Part shown: piece after piece, positions 36,634 through 45,682 of the stretch | How positions within the stretch are numbered: position 1 is the first letter of the stretch | Layout: each line of letters begins with the position of its first letter | DNA from: an uncultured Thiotrichaceae bacterium | Lineage (GTDB): Bacteria; Pseudomonadota; Gammaproteobacteria; Thiotrichales; Thiotrichaceae | Length of the DNA stretch: 53,295 nt | Reading direction: 5' to 3' | Assembly: GCA_937925855.1 (NCBI GenBank) | Contig: CALAMO010000056.1 | Span: 1-53,295 of the forward strand | The notes under the pieces: generated by a model | What the model was told of the DNA's origin: nothing | The model's input: only the letters and a program-made list of their open reading frames with translations | Databases searched by the model: none | Made by a program: the position numbers and the translations under genes

Positions 36634-37681
36634 CCGCCCAAACCTCGGCTTGGATTGTCGCCGGGATTACAGTCTGCACCTTCGCCAAGGCCGCGCTACA
36701 TACCGGTGCTGCCAGATCAATGCCCTGCGCTAAGGCTAATTTATGCGCTTCCAAACTGGTATTGGCCGTGCTAATTGCGGCCTGTAGATCGGGGGCAGCG
36801 CCCTGTTCGGCGGCCAAGTGGGCGAGCCAGTCAAAATCTACCGCCGAGGCGCGACTATGTAAGTCCAAATGCCCCTGTGCCAGCTTGGTCAGCTTGCCAA
36901 AACCAGCGCAGAGGCTGAGCCGTTCCACCGGCTGTTTCTTCAGGTACTTTAACACCGCCCCGGCAAAGTCCCCCATCTCAATCAGCGCCATCTCCGGCAG
37001 GCCATAGTGCTGCGCGATAAATTGCTCGCTGGTATTACCGGTGCTGGCGGCGATGTGCCGGTGGCCGTTGCTGAGTGCGACATCGATGCCCTGATGAATC
37101 GATGCGATATAAGCCGCGCAGGAAAAAGGCCGCACAATCCCCGTTGTCCCCAGGATTGATAGCCCGCCGAGAATACCCAGCCGAGGATTCATGGTTTTAA
37201 GGGCGAGGGCAGCACCGTTATCAATCCCAATCGTGACTTCAAAGCCGCCGGAGTAGTGATAGGTCTGTGCCAGCTGCTCTAGGTGCTCGCTGATCATTTG
37301 ACGCGGCACCGGATTAATCGCGGGTGCGCCCACCGCTAGTACTAAGCCGGTGCGGGTCACTGTGCCGACGCCCGCTCCCGCCTTGAGTGTAATCCCAGTC
37401 TCCTGTAAACGCAGGCTGACCCACAGGCGCGCACCGTGCGTCACATCCGGGTCGTCCCCGGCATCTTTCAAAGTGGCAGCTGTCGCCCTACCGTCCTGCA
37501 TGCTGCTGTCACAGATGGGCAGTTCGACGGTTTGGCCTTTGGGCAGTGTGATTGAAACGCTATCGAGGTTTATATCAGCCAGCAGGCGATGCGCCGCCGC
37601 CACCGCACAGGCGGTGGCGCAGCTACCGGTGGTTAAGCCGGTGCGTAAGGGGCGGGGGGCTTCGTCGGTTTCTGCGCGCAT
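36593..37681 (-). CDS. cbiD: cobalt-precorrin-5B (C1)-methyltransferase
   Basis: A 362-aa CbiD, which methylates C1 of cobalt-precorrin-5B in the cobalt-early route. [17 protein letters not shown] (about 13-29) is the hallmark, followed by [45 protein letters not shown]. Its presence shows an 'anaerobic-type' step at this point of the pathway rather than CobF. It sits between cobB and cobK in the operon. Confidence 0.96.
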   Translation of the reverse strand: MRAETDEAPRPLRTGLTTGSCATACAVAAAHRLLADINLDSVSITLPKGQTVELPICDSSMQDGRATAATLKDAGDDPDVTHGARLWVSLRLQETGITLKAGAGVGTVTRTGLVLAVGAPAINPVPRQMISEHLEQLAQTYHYSGGFEVTIGIDNGAALALKTMNPRLGILGGLSILGTTGIVRPFSCAAYIASIHQGIDVALSNGHRHIAASTGNTSEQFIAQHYGLPEMALIEMGDFAGAVLKYLKKQPVERLSLCAGFGKLTKLAQGHLDLHSRASAVDFDWLAHLAAEQGAAPDLQAAISTANTSLEAHKLALAQGIDLAAPVCSAALAKVQTVIPATIQAEVWAVDRRGQCLGAVLA

Positions 37682-37755
37682 CGTAGACTCAGCCGGTCAA
37701 GCGCTGCACGGCGGCAGCCGATTTGTGTGCGGTATGCGGCTCATACCGGCCAGCA

Positions 37756-39183
37756 CTAGTTAGCCACATCAGTCTGACCTGCGCTGGGCGCGTTGCCCAG
37801 AAATAGCTGCGCCACCGCCCGCGGATTAGACGGAAAATACAGGTGCAAATAGCTCGCGGTTAAACTGCCCACTCGATAAATCGCCTCACCCGGTGCTGGA
37901 TGGCGCTGGCGCTTACCGTAGGCAATGGGTTCAGGCGTCGCTGTTGAACGTGAGCGATGATGGGCATGGCCGCGAATTTCACCTTCCGGCAGGGGCAAAC
38001 TCTGCATGCCCTGACAGCCGCGTTTGCCGCGCATGGCTCCGTGGCCGGGCATCAAACCTGCCATGGTGCAGACTGTGCCTTGGAGCGTGCTCAGATCCTG
38101 CATGCAGTATAAGAAACCGCCGCATTCTGCCAATATCGGTTTACCGGAGGCGTGAAAATCAGACACGGCCTGTCGCATCGCAGCATTCGCGGCCAGCTGT
38201 TCGGCATGCAGCTCAGGATAGCCCCCGACCAGCCAGAGCGCATCCACCTCTGGCAGCGTGCTATCGTGCAGCGGTGAGAAAAATTCATAGTGTGCACCCA
38301 GCGCGGTTAATAGGCGTAAATTCGCCGCGTAAATAAAGCTAAAGGCGGCGTCTCTGCTAATGCCGATTTTCACGCCTGTCAGCAGGCGCGGCACGCTCGC
38401 TACCGGCGCAGAGGCGAACGCCACCGGGGCAATATTCAGCTGCTCCAGCTCAAAGCCGCTTTGCGCTATCCAGTCCGCCCCGGCCTCAAAGCGCTGCTCC
38501 AGTTCGGCGCTAATTTCTTCGGCTTGTACCAGTCCTAGATGCCGCTCCGGCAGCGCAATATCAGGGTCACGTTTTAGGGTCGCCAACAGCGGTAACTCGG
38601 CGGGGAGAGCCTCCCGAATCAGCTGTGCATGCCGCTCTGAACCACAGTTATTAGCCAATAACCCAGCAACGGTCAGATCGCTGCGGTAATGGGCTAGGCC
38701 GCTGGCAATGGCAGCGGCAGTTTGTGCCATGCCTTTAACATCCATCACCAGCGCTACCGGAATATTAAACAGTGCCGCCAAATCAGCACTCGATGGCTCG
38801 CCATCGAACAGCCCCATGACTCCTTCCACTAGAATCAAGTCGGCACTCTGCGCGGCCTCATGCAGCTGCTGGCGGCACCAGTCTGTACCCGCCATCCACA
38901 GATCAAGCTGCTCCACCGGCTGGCCAGAGGCCTGCGCTAGAATTTGTGGGTCGAGGTAATCCGGGCCAGTTTTAAAAACTTTAACCCGTTTGCCCTGACG
39001 CAGGCAGTAGCGCGCCAGCGCGGCGGTAAGGGTAGTTTTACCCTGACCGGACGCTGGAGCGGCTAGAAACAGCGCTGGGCAGTGTGCCACGGTGCGCTCC
39101 ACGCTGTTATTTGCGTCAGTGGGTATACTGTCGGCAGCACACGCTGCCGCCTGCTGTTCAGACAGGGTTAGACTCATCATCAA
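37756..39183 (-). CDS. cobB: cobyrinate a,c-diamide synthase (CobB/CbiA)
   Basis: A 475-aa ATP- and glutamine-dependent amidase of the CobB/CbiA family, which amidates the a and c acetates of cobyrinate. An N-terminal P-loop domain has LAAPASGQGKTTLTAAL and FKTGPDYLDP; the C-terminal type 1 glutamine amidotransferase domain has LVGGYPELHAEQLA and the nucleophile Cys in AECGGFLYC (about 355-363). Three ATG codons open the frame. The ATGA overlap with cobO (4 bp) indicates coupling. The name cobB here is the cobalamin enzyme, not the sirtuin. Confidence 0.95.
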   Translation of the reverse strand: MMMSLTLSEQQAAACAADSIPTDANNSVERTVAHCPALFLAAPASGQGKTTLTAALARYCLRQGKRVKVFKTGPDYLDPQILAQASGQPVEQLDLWMAGTDWCRQQLHEAAQSADLILVEGVMGLFDGEPSSADLAALFNIPVALVMDVKGMAQTAAAIASGLAHYRSDLTVAGLLANNCGSERHAQLIREALPAELPLLATLKRDPDIALPERHLGLVQAEEISAELEQRFEAGADWIAQSGFELEQLNIAPVAFASAPVASVPRLLTGVKIGISRDAAFSFIYAANLRLLTALGAHYEFFSPLHDSTLPEVDALWLVGGYPELHAEQLAANAAMRQAVSDFHASGKPILAECGGFLYCMQDLSTLQGTVCTMAGLMPGHGAMRGKRGCQGMQSLPLPEGEIRGHAHHRSRSTATPEPIAYGKRQRHPAPGEAIYRVGSLTASYLHLYFPSNPRAVAQLFLGNAPSAGQTDVAN

Positions 39184-39785
39184 AATTCAATCCCAGCCTG
39201 TGCTTTCACGCCGAGGCGAAACGCATGGCGCTCATCCCGCATATCGGTAATGGTATCCGCGATGTCAAGCAAAGCCGCTGGCATCACGCGCCCGGTAATA
39301 AACACCGTCTGCTGGAGCGGGCGCTGCTGGAGCGCGGTGACCACTGGCTCCACCGCTAAATGCTGATACTTAAACGGATAGGCCATCTCATCAAACACCA
39401 GCATATCGTAGCGGTCATCATTTAAGAGCTGCTGCGCCAGTGCCCAAGCGGCTTCAGCAGCCGCTACATCGCGCGCATAGTCCTGGGTTTCCCAAGTAAA
39501 ACCGTGGCCCATGACGTGCCAATCAATCTGCGGGTGGTCTTTAAAAAACTTATACTCCCCGGTTTCCATACGGCCTTTGATGAACTGGATCACCGCCGCC
39601 TTTTTGCCATGTCCCACTGCCCGCGCCATAGTGCCCAGTGCGGAGCTGCTTTTACCTTTGCCGTTGCCGCGCAATAAAATCAGCACGCCGCGTGTTTCGG
39701 TGGCCTGGGCAATTTTAGCATCGACCACGGCTTTCTTACGCTGCATGCGGGCGTTGTACCGGGCCTGCTGTTCGGGTGTCATCAT
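39180..39785 (-). CDS. cobO: cob(I)yrinic acid a,c-diamide adenosyltransferase
   Basis: A 201-aa CobO/BtuR (CobA-type) ATP:corrinoid adenosyltransferase, placing the 5'-deoxyadenosyl ligand on cobalt. The P-loop is LRGNGKGKSSSALGTMARA (about 38-56), followed by AVIQFIKGRMETGEY and the DMLVFDEMAYPFKY segment. Full family length. Two ATG codons start the frame. It is the second gene of the operon, 23 bp after the chelatase-like gene. Confidence 0.96.
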   Translation of the reverse strand: MMTPEQQARYNARMQRKKAVVDAKIAQATETRGVLILLRGNGKGKSSSALGTMARAVGHGKKAAVIQFIKGRMETGEYKFFKDHPQIDWHVMGHGFTWETQDYARDVAAAEAAWALAQQLLNDDRYDMLVFDEMAYPFKYQHLAVEPVVTALQQRPLQQTVFITGRVMPAALLDIADTITDMRDERHAFRLGVKAQAGIEF

Positions 39786-39808
39786 GTGCTTTAGTTCCAG
39801 AATACGCG

Positions 39809-41467
39809 CTATTCAAGCGCAACATACGCGGCATTGAGCCGCTGTGCTAATTCCCGGCCACGGCCACGTTTAACGGTGGACTGTTCGGTATCAATCAGCA
39901 TGCAGCTGTCACCTAAGCACCGTGCTTCCGGCAAGGCTGCAATACGGCCATCGGTCAAAATATAAAGCTGTATTTGCAGCTGCTGCTGTTGACGGCGTAG
40001 GCGCTGTATCAACTGCTGTGTTTGGTTGAGTGCTAATAATAGCGGCGTCCCACCCCCTGCGGGTAGGTTATCTAATCGCTGTTGCACCTGCTTGGGTGCA
40101 CGCACCGGAGCGAGTAGGGTTTGTACCTGCTGATTGCCGAAGCCGAGAATGCTGATGCGCTCACGCAGCAGATAGGCCGCCTGGGCAATGTTCATAATAA
40201 CGCCTTTCGCCTTAGCAAACGCCTGCTCGTTCAGCACGGAAGCAGACGTATCGAGCAAAATTAAATGCAGGACGGCGCGGCCTGTTTTTTGGGGGTGGTA
40301 GCATAGTTCGTTGCGATGGCCGCTACTGCGGACTAATAGCGTTTTGAACCAATTAACCCGCATTGAGGGACGACTGCCGCGGCGTCCATGACCGCTGTGG
40401 TCGCCGCGCTGGCGGCCAGCGGCGAGCCTAATGTTGTTGCTGCTAGCGCGTGCAGTGCTGTCCGTAAAGCGGTCAGGCTGTAGATCGACCCGCACACTGC
40501 GCTGCGGCTGCGGGTTCATTTGGCCCCAGTCACCCTGGGTGTTGGCTGGCGGGGCGGCTTCGCGGTCAGGTGCTGGCCGCTTAAAGGCGGGCGGTGGTGT
40601 GGGTGGCGGTGGCGCCGGCGGCGCGGGGTTTTGCCGACGGTGGGCTAAGACCAGCGCTTCCACTGCCTCTATATCAGTGGCATTCACCGCTGTGCGCTGC
40701 TGCCAGGCGGCATGCGCTAACGCCGCCCGGTACCAGACTAAGTCAGCGCGTAACCCTTCTACCGCCGCCTGCTGGCAGCGCTCAGCAATCAGCAGCCTAA
40801 ATTCATCGGAGCAGCTCAGCGTCGCTAGGCGGTCTCGGCTGGCGTTGATCTGTGCAGCCAGCGCTTCTTGCTCCGCCTGATAGTGGAGACAAAATGCCGT
40901 GGGGTCACGGTCAAACGCTTCGCGTCGGCGCACGATGTCCATGCGCTCACTTAGGCTGTACTGGTTGCCTAATTCGACACACAGGCCAAAGCGGTCTTGT
41001 AGCTGCGGGCGCAGCTCACCTTCATCCGGGTTCATGGTGCCAATGAGGAGGAAATCAGCGGCGTGGCGATGGCTGATGCCGTCCCGCTCTATAATATTTT
41101 CCTTGCTGGCCGCCACATCCAGTAGCACATCAACCAGCGCATCCGGCAACAAATTCACTTCATCGACATACAGTACGCCACCGTGCGCCTGCGCCAGTAA
41201 ACCGGGGTGGAACGTCACCTGCGCCTCGCTGAGCGCCTGCTGTAAGTCGAGCGTGCCAATCAGCATTTCTTCACTCGCACCCAGCGGCAAGGTGATGAAC
41301 CGACCGTCCGCAGGCAATAAATCAGCCAGCGCCCGCGCCAGCGTGCTTTTTGCCGAACCGCGTGGCCCAGACACTAGCACACCGCCGATGCTGGGGTTAA
41401 TAGCGGCCAGGGTCAACGCCAGTTTGAATAAGGACTGTCCGGCAACAGCGGAAAAAGGATAGTTCAT
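39809..41467 (-). CDS. ChlI-ChlD type chelatase subunit (AAA+ plus VWA), probable cobaltochelatase part
   Basis: A 552-aa protein joining an AAA+ module like BchI/ChlI with a VWA module like BchD/ChlD. Walker A is GPRGSAKST (about 34-42), Walker B GVLYVDEVNLLP (about 96-107), then GTMNPDEGELRPQLQDRFGL. A proline-rich linker (PAPPAPPPPTPPP) leads to the C-terminal VWA domain with the MIDAS motif LLDTSAS. In B12 producers such subunits work with CobN to insert cobalt. No cobN is in this window, so the chelatase assignment depends on context. First gene of the minus-strand operon. Confidence 0.9.
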   Translation of the reverse strand: MNYPFSAVAGQSLFKLALTLAAINPSIGGVLVSGPRGSAKSTLARALADLLPADGRFITLPLGASEEMLIGTLDLQQALSEAQVTFHPGLLAQAHGGVLYVDEVNLLPDALVDVLLDVAASKENIIERDGISHRHAADFLLIGTMNPDEGELRPQLQDRFGLCVELGNQYSLSERMDIVRRREAFDRDPTAFCLHYQAEQEALAAQINASRDRLATLSCSDEFRLLIAERCQQAAVEGLRADLVWYRAALAHAAWQQRTAVNATDIEAVEALVLAHRRQNPAPPAPPPPTPPPAFKRPAPDREAAPPANTQGDWGQMNPQPQRSVRVDLQPDRFTDSTARASSNNIRLAAGRQRGDHSGHGRRGSRPSMRVNWFKTLLVRSSGHRNELCYHPQKTGRAVLHLILLDTSASVLNEQAFAKAKGVIMNIAQAAYLLRERISILGFGNQQVQTLLAPVRAPKQVQQRLDNLPAGGGTPLLLALNQTQQLIQRLRRQQQQLQIQLYILTDGRIAALPEARCLGDSCMLIDTEQSTVKRGRGRELAQRLNAAYVALE

Positions 41468-41530
41468 CAGCGTTCTGCATGTTTACATGGCTTATGATGT
41501 TGCAGCATAATCCCCTGACCTGACAAGTGC

Positions 41531-41552
41531 TGACTGCAATTTTTTGCATTCA
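41531..41552. repeat. imperfect inverted repeat in the cob/cbi divergent region
   Basis: TGACTGCAA and TTGCATTCA around a TTTT loop pair at eight of nine positions. It lies just upstream of the riboswitch and about 65 bp before chlID on the other strand. It could be an operator for either operon or a simple hairpin. Confidence 0.35.
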
Positions 41553-41712
41553 GTTCAATGGGAAACCGGTGCGGCAGGGGTTTATTGCGTGCTAATAAGC
41601 GCAGCACCCGCCTAATCCGGTACTGCCCCCGCAACGGTAAGTCGCGCCTTTAAGCCTGTGCCTCAGCTTATGCCGCGCGATAAGTCCGAGACCAGCTTGC
41701 CACGATTGACCC
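41553..41712 (+). promoter_or_regulatory. cobalamin (AdoCbl) riboswitch
   Basis: The conserved elements of the cobalamin riboswitch are in order on the plus strand: GGGAAACCGGTGCGGC (41560-41575), the B12 box TACTGCCCCCGCAACGGTAA (41621-41640), and ATAAGTCCGAGACC (about 41680-41693). Downstream, GGTGT...ACACC near 41746-41766 may form part of the expression platform. It precedes the DUF4198-cbiMLQO operon, so high cobalamin should shut down cobalt uptake. Exact borders are approximate. Confidence 0.93.
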
Positions 41713-41869
41713 GCAGCGCCTAATCGTTTACGTGCTGTGGATAAAGGTGTCGCGGAGGGCTACACCCGAGGATAGCGGTGATGGTTAGCGTTAAATTGAG
41801 CGCTATTGTTGTCGCCACGCCACGTTACCCTTCATTACACCTCCCTGATCACTCATCGCGGAGTTATGA

Positions 41870-42730
41870 ATGAAACGTCTTGCCTTATGGGTCGCCCTGC
41901 TGCTGGCGATGTTGGCCCCACAGGTTGCTGCACACTTCCAACTGATTCATGCGGAGCATTATCTGCGGGCTAGGGGGGGCAGTGTCACCTTAAACATGCC
42001 GTTTACCCATCCGTCACACGGCGCACCGATGATGGCAATGACCGCAAAACCGCTGGCGTTCACCCAGCAGCATCGCGGTAAGCAAACCGATTTAAGCGCC
42101 AGCCTACAGCCGATTAACTGGCATGCACCCAACGGCACAGACAGCGCCCCAGCCTGGCAAGCCGAGGTGAAGTTCCGCCGCCTCGGTGATTATGTGTTTA
42201 ACCTGACGCCAGCGCCTTATTATGAGGCGAGCGAGGATAAATACATCCAGCAGTTCACTAAGGTGATTTTTAATGTGGGTGGTTTGCCGAGCGACTGGGA
42301 TCAGCCCAGCGGGGCAGCGTTTGAAATCATGCCCGATATAGCACCCTATGGGGTTTATGCCGGTGGCCTGTTCAGCGGTACGGTGCAGGTCGCGGGTAAG
42401 CCTTATCCGCACGCTGAAATAGAAGTGGAGTACCTCAATCATGCGCTGCGGGCCGATAACAGCGGTTTTATGCCAAAGGCGCAGATCATTTACCCCGCGC
42501 CGTCGCTGAATATTCAAACAATTAAAGCCGATGCCAACGGGCGTTTTCAGTTTGTGCCGCCGGTCGCGGGTTATTGGGGATTTGCGGCACTCGACTTGGA
42601 TCAGGAGCAGCAGTATGAAGGTAAAGCGCTGTCACAGGATGCGGTGCTATGGATTCAGGCCCATGCCCTAAGTCCTCAACACTTGCCGTCTCTTGTTACT
42701 GCCGCGTCGCCTAAGTCGCAGGCGCAATAA
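41870..42730 (+). CDS. DUF4198 periplasmic protein of cobalt/nickel ECF transporter (NikK-like)
   Basis: A 286-aa exported protein. The signal peptide (LALWVALLLAMLAPQVAAH, cleavage near residue 21) is followed directly by a histidine, HFQLIHAEHY, as in DUF4198 proteins that accompany CbiM/NikM-type transporters and probably hand over metal. The mature part is a beta-rich domain repeated twice (about 22-150, 165-270). GGAG is six bases before the ATG. First gene after the cobalamin riboswitch, and its stop overlaps cbiM as TAATG. The metal (Co or Ni) is taken as cobalt from the riboswitch. Confidence 0.85.
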   Translation: MKRLALWVALLLAMLAPQVAAHFQLIHAEHYLRARGGSVTLNMPFTHPSHGAPMMAMTAKPLAFTQQHRGKQTDLSASLQPINWHAPNGTDSAPAWQAEVKFRRLGDYVFNLTPAPYYEASEDKYIQQFTKVIFNVGGLPSDWDQPSGAAFEIMPDIAPYGVYAGGLFSGTVQVAGKPYPHAEIEVEYLNHALRADNSGFMPKAQIIYPAPSLNIQTIKADANGRFQFVPPVAGYWGFAALDLDQEQQYEGKALSQDAVLWIQAHALSPQHLPSLVTAASPKSQAQ

Positions 42731-43341
42731 TGCATATTGTTGATGGTGCCCTGTCGGATTCGGTGGTGCTCGGCGGTGTACTGCTGACGGCATGTGGTGT
42801 TGCCTATGGCCTGAAGCAGATTGATGCTGAAAAAATACCGCAAACGGGTATTCTGAGCGCAACCTTCTTCATCGCCTCGCTCATCCATATCCCGTTGGGG
42901 CCAGCCAGCGTGCATTTGATTTTAAATGGCCTGCTCGGTTTGACGCTGGGCTGGGCCGCGTTTCCAGCGCTGTTCATTGCCTTGCTGCTACAAGCTGTGT
43001 TCTTTGGGTACGGTGGTTTTGTGGTGCTGGGCGTTAACGTGTTTAATATCGCACTCCCAGCGATTTTAATGGGGCTGCTCTGCCGCCACGGCGTCATGCG
43101 TTCCCAGCCGCGTACAGCGGCATTATGGGGGGCGTTTGCCGGTGGTGGCGCGATCTTGCTAACGGCCTTACTGGTCGCGAGCAGTTTGGCGCTGTCGGGT
43201 GAGGCGTTTATTCCGGCGGCAAAACTGGTACTGATTAGCCATTTACCCGTGGTGGTGATGGAAGCACTGCTGACCGGCGCGGCGGTGCTGTTGATTCGGC
43301 GGGTGCGACCCGATTTTTTTGGTGAGGTGCGGGATGACTGA
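42730..43341 (+). CDS. cbiM: ECF transporter substrate-binding permease CbiM
   Basis: A 203-aa integral membrane S-component of the cobalt ECF transporter. It begins MHIVDGALS, where the N-terminal Met-His and further conserved His coordinate the metal; SLIHIPLGPASVHLILNGLLG (about 51-71) is the family core. Six to seven hydrophobic segments follow. The ATG overlaps the previous stop (TAATG). It works with CbiQ and CbiO encoded just downstream. Confidence 0.95.
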   Translation: MHIVDGALSDSVVLGGVLLTACGVAYGLKQIDAEKIPQTGILSATFFIASLIHIPLGPASVHLILNGLLGLTLGWAAFPALFIALLLQAVFFGYGGFVVLGVNVFNIALPAILMGLLCRHGVMRSQPRTAALWGAFAGGGAILLTALLVASSLALSGEAFIPAAKLVLISHLPVVVMEALLTGAAVLLIRRVRPDFFGEVRDD

Positions 43342-44158
43342 AGGCCGCCGCCTGCGCCAGGCTCAGTACCGATTTACGATGCAGCGGCCATTCCAGTTAT
43401 TGGCGCTATGGCGACGCCATCAGCTATTAAAGCGGAAAGCGCTATTAATCGGCCTGTTTAACATTTTAATCGCGCTCGGATCACCGGCAATAAAGGCTCA
43501 TAATGTAGTGGCTGGTGCCTATGTGGACGGCCTGCTAATTGAAGGTGAAATCGCTTTTTCCAACGGCGAAACCGCCGCTGCCGGCGTGTTAGTTGAAGTC
43601 TTTGCGGAAGACGGTACTATGCTGGGTGAAACCCATACCCAAGCAGACGGCCTCTTTACGTTTAGTGCAGCTCGACCACAAGCGCACCGGCTGCGCGCGA
43701 ACTTAGGTGCTGGGCATGTAGCGGATATTACGCTAGCCGCCGATGAATTTGTGGCGCCACCAACGACGTTGGCAGCAGCCCCGACAGCAGCAGTGCCAGC
43801 GGTGACAGCTGCATCAATCGCGCCAACATCATTAACAAAAGCAGTGGTCACCACGCCACCCCCTCCCCAAGTCGTGCCCGCGAGCCCAACTGCCGCAGGT
43901 CAAGTACTTACCACCGTACAGATTTCTACCGCCGATTTGGAAGCGCTAATCCGTCGCGCGGTCGCGCAGCAGGTTAAACCTCTCCAGCGCGAACTGCGGG
44001 CCTATAAAGAGAAAATTATGCTGCGTGATATAGCCGGTGGCCTCGGCTTCATCTTCGGCCTGTTCGGCGTTGCGGCTTGGATGGCGGCGCGTAAACCATC
44101 TGGCCTGTCCGTCCTCACGGCTACTGCCGCCAGCCCCGCCACCCAGGATAAAGACTGA
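43334..44158 (+). CDS. NikL/CbiN-like accessory protein of the cobalt ECF transporter
   Basis: A 274-aa protein in the place where cbiN or nikL usually lies. After a hydrophobic N-terminal segment (LIGLFNILIALGSPAIKAHN) comes a carboxypeptidase-regulatory-like beta domain (GAYVDGLLIEGEIAFSNG, about 55-135). Then follow a long alanine/proline/threonine-rich linker (about 135-185), a coiled stretch, and a C-terminal membrane anchor in DIAGGLGFIFGLFGVAAW. That last segment is typical of NikL-type subunits. Start at 43334 chosen by overlap with the cbiM stop. The unusually rich A/T/P linker is its main peculiarity. Confidence 0.75.
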   Translation: MTEGRRLRQAQYRFTMQRPFQLLALWRRHQLLKRKALLIGLFNILIALGSPAIKAHNVVAGAYVDGLLIEGEIAFSNGETAAAGVLVEVFAEDGTMLGETHTQADGLFTFSAARPQAHRLRANLGAGHVADITLAADEFVAPPTTLAAAPTAAVPAVTAASIAPTSLTKAVVTTPPPPQVVPASPTAAGQVLTTVQISTADLEALIRRAVAQQVKPLQRELRAYKEKIMLRDIAGGLGFIFGLFGVAAWMAARKPSGLSVLTATAASPATQDKD

Positions 44159-44970
44159 TGCCGCAGTTTCTGGAACACAGTATGACCTCGTGGCATGGAC
44201 AGCAGCTGCTGCATCAACACAGTCTGGTTGACCAGTTTGATCCCCGGGCGCGGATACTGGCGATGACGCTGTTTGCTTTAGCGACGGTGTTTAGTCATAA
44301 CCTGCTGATTCCCGCGATAGCTCTATGTTTGAGTATTGGGGTAGCGCTGCGGGCTAATTTGGATATGCAGCGCACGCTGCGGCGCGTACTGGCGATGGAC
44401 GTGTTCATTGTACTAATGATTGTCATGCTGCCCTTAACGACTCCCGGCGATGCGCTGTTCCATGTGTTTGGTTTTGCTGCCAGTCAACAGGGGTTTGTCC
44501 AAGCGATGATGATTGCGCTGAAGACGAATGCAGTGGTGCTGATGCTGCTGGCATTGCTGGGGACATTGGAGGCGACCACGCTGGGCCATGCGCTGGCGCG
44601 GCTGCGCGTGCCGGAGAAACTGGTGCACCTCATGCTGTTTACCGTGCGCTACCTGGAGGTGATTGGGCGCGAGTATAAGCGCATGCGTAAGGCGATGAAG
44701 GCACGGGCCTTTCAGCCACGCGCTAATTGGCATACCTGGCGTTCCATCGGCTATCTGGTCGGGATGCTGCTGATTCGCAGTCTGGAACGTTCGGAGCGCA
44801 CCTATGCCGCGATGAAGTGTCGCGGTTTTAACGGGCGTTTGTATTTACTCGATCGGGCGGTGTGGCGGCGCTGTGATAATCTGCTGCTGCTAGCGGCGGT
44901 TGGCTTTGTGCTGCTGGCGCTGTGGGTGAGTGTTGGTGTCAGCGTGAATGATGTGTCGATGAATGAGTGA
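44158..44970 (+). CDS. cbiQ: ECF transporter transmembrane protein CbiQ
   Basis: A 270-aa transmembrane coupling (T) component of the cobalt transporter. Hydrophobic segments occur at about 38-65, 75-95, 112-140 and 240-262. The coupling-helix motifs are present as AMKARAF and ERSERTYAAMKCRGFNG, which touch the ATPase. The ATG is in the TGATG overlap with the previous gene. cbiO follows with an 8-bp overlap. Confidence 0.93.
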   Translation: MPQFLEHSMTSWHGQQLLHQHSLVDQFDPRARILAMTLFALATVFSHNLLIPAIALCLSIGVALRANLDMQRTLRRVLAMDVFIVLMIVMLPLTTPGDALFHVFGFAASQQGFVQAMMIALKTNAVVLMLLALLGTLEATTLGHALARLRVPEKLVHLMLFTVRYLEVIGREYKRMRKAMKARAFQPRANWHTWRSIGYLVGMLLIRSLERSERTYAAMKCRGFNGRLYLLDRAVWRRCDNLLLLAAVGFVLLALWVSVGVSVNDVSMNE

Positions 44971-45616
44971 ATTGATTCGAGTTGAACAGCTGAGTTATCA
45001 CTATCCAAAGCGGCGGGTATTGGATGCGGTGGATTTTAGTCTGCATGCGGCAGAACGAGTGTCGCTGGAAGGTGGCAATGGCGCGGGTAAGACCACATTT
45101 TTTAATTTGCTGGTTGGGCTGAATAAACCTAAGTCCGGGCGGATTTTTGCCTTTGGCCGAGAACGGCGGGAAGAGGCAGATTTCCATGAGGTGCGGGCGC
45201 AGGCCGGTTTTTTATTTCAAGACCCAGACGATCAATTATTCTGTCCCACCGTGTTGGAAGACGTGGCGTTTGGGCCCTTAAACCTAGGCAAGTCACAGGC
45301 CGAGGCCGAACAGCTGGCCTGCACCACGCTGGCCCACCTCGGCATGGCCGGTTTTGAGGAGCGGGTGACTTACCAGCTCTCCGGCGGTGAAAAGCGTATG
45401 ATCACGCTGGCTGCGGTATTGGCGATGCAGCCGAAGGTGCTATTGCTGGACGAGCCATCCAATGCGCTGGATGATCAGGCGCGGGAACGGCTGATTAGCA
45501 CGCTGCAACAGCTGCCGCAGGCGATGATTATAATTTCACACGATGCGACTTTTTTAAGTCAGCTCAGCACGCGGCGCACGCGCCTTGAGGGTGGAAAAAT
45601 CGGTGCGCTCAGTTAA
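44963..45616 (+). CDS. cbiO: ECF transporter ATP-binding protein CbiO
   Basis: A 217-aa ABC ATPase that powers the cobalt ECF transporter. Walker A is GGNGAGKTT (about 37-45), the Q-loop FLFQDPDDQLFCPTV is of CbiO type, the signature is QLSGGEKRMITLA, and Walker B is KVLLLDEPSNALD. Shorter than typical CbiO (~270 aa) because the C-terminal extension is missing. It overlaps cbiQ (ATGAGTGA) and closes the operon. Confidence 0.95.
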   Translation: MSELIRVEQLSYHYPKRRVLDAVDFSLHAAERVSLEGGNGAGKTTFFNLLVGLNKPKSGRIFAFGRERREEADFHEVRAQAGFLFQDPDDQLFCPTVLEDVAFGPLNLGKSQAEAEQLACTTLAHLGMAGFEERVTYQLSGGEKRMITLAAVLAMQPKVLLLDEPSNALDDQARERLISTLQQLPQAMIIISHDATFLSQLSTRRTRLEGGKIGALS

Positions 45617-45682
45617 GCTCCCGCACGATGCGCCACATACAAAGCCGTTTTTCCGTCCCCGCTCGTATCGCCTTCAGTACCT

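Larger units (their letters stand above)
41468..41869. other. divergent control region between cob operon and cobalt uptake operon
   Basis: A 402-bp region holding the cobalamin riboswitch for the right-hand operon. A small inverted repeat (41531-41552) lies between the riboswitch and chlID. No coding frame is supported. The minus-strand leader in front of chlID shows no second riboswitch. Confidence 0.7.

Noticed and set aside
37893-38336. 147-aa plus-strand ORF opposite cobB
   Set aside because: Covered by the amidotransferase domain of cobB, which has clear catalytic motifs; no family resemblance of its own.
40431-40880. Long plus-strand ORF of 149 aa opposite chlID
   Set aside because: It lies entirely inside the well-supported ChlI-ChlD gene on the other strand, including its proline-rich linker; composition is arginine- and serine-rich as expected of a shadow.
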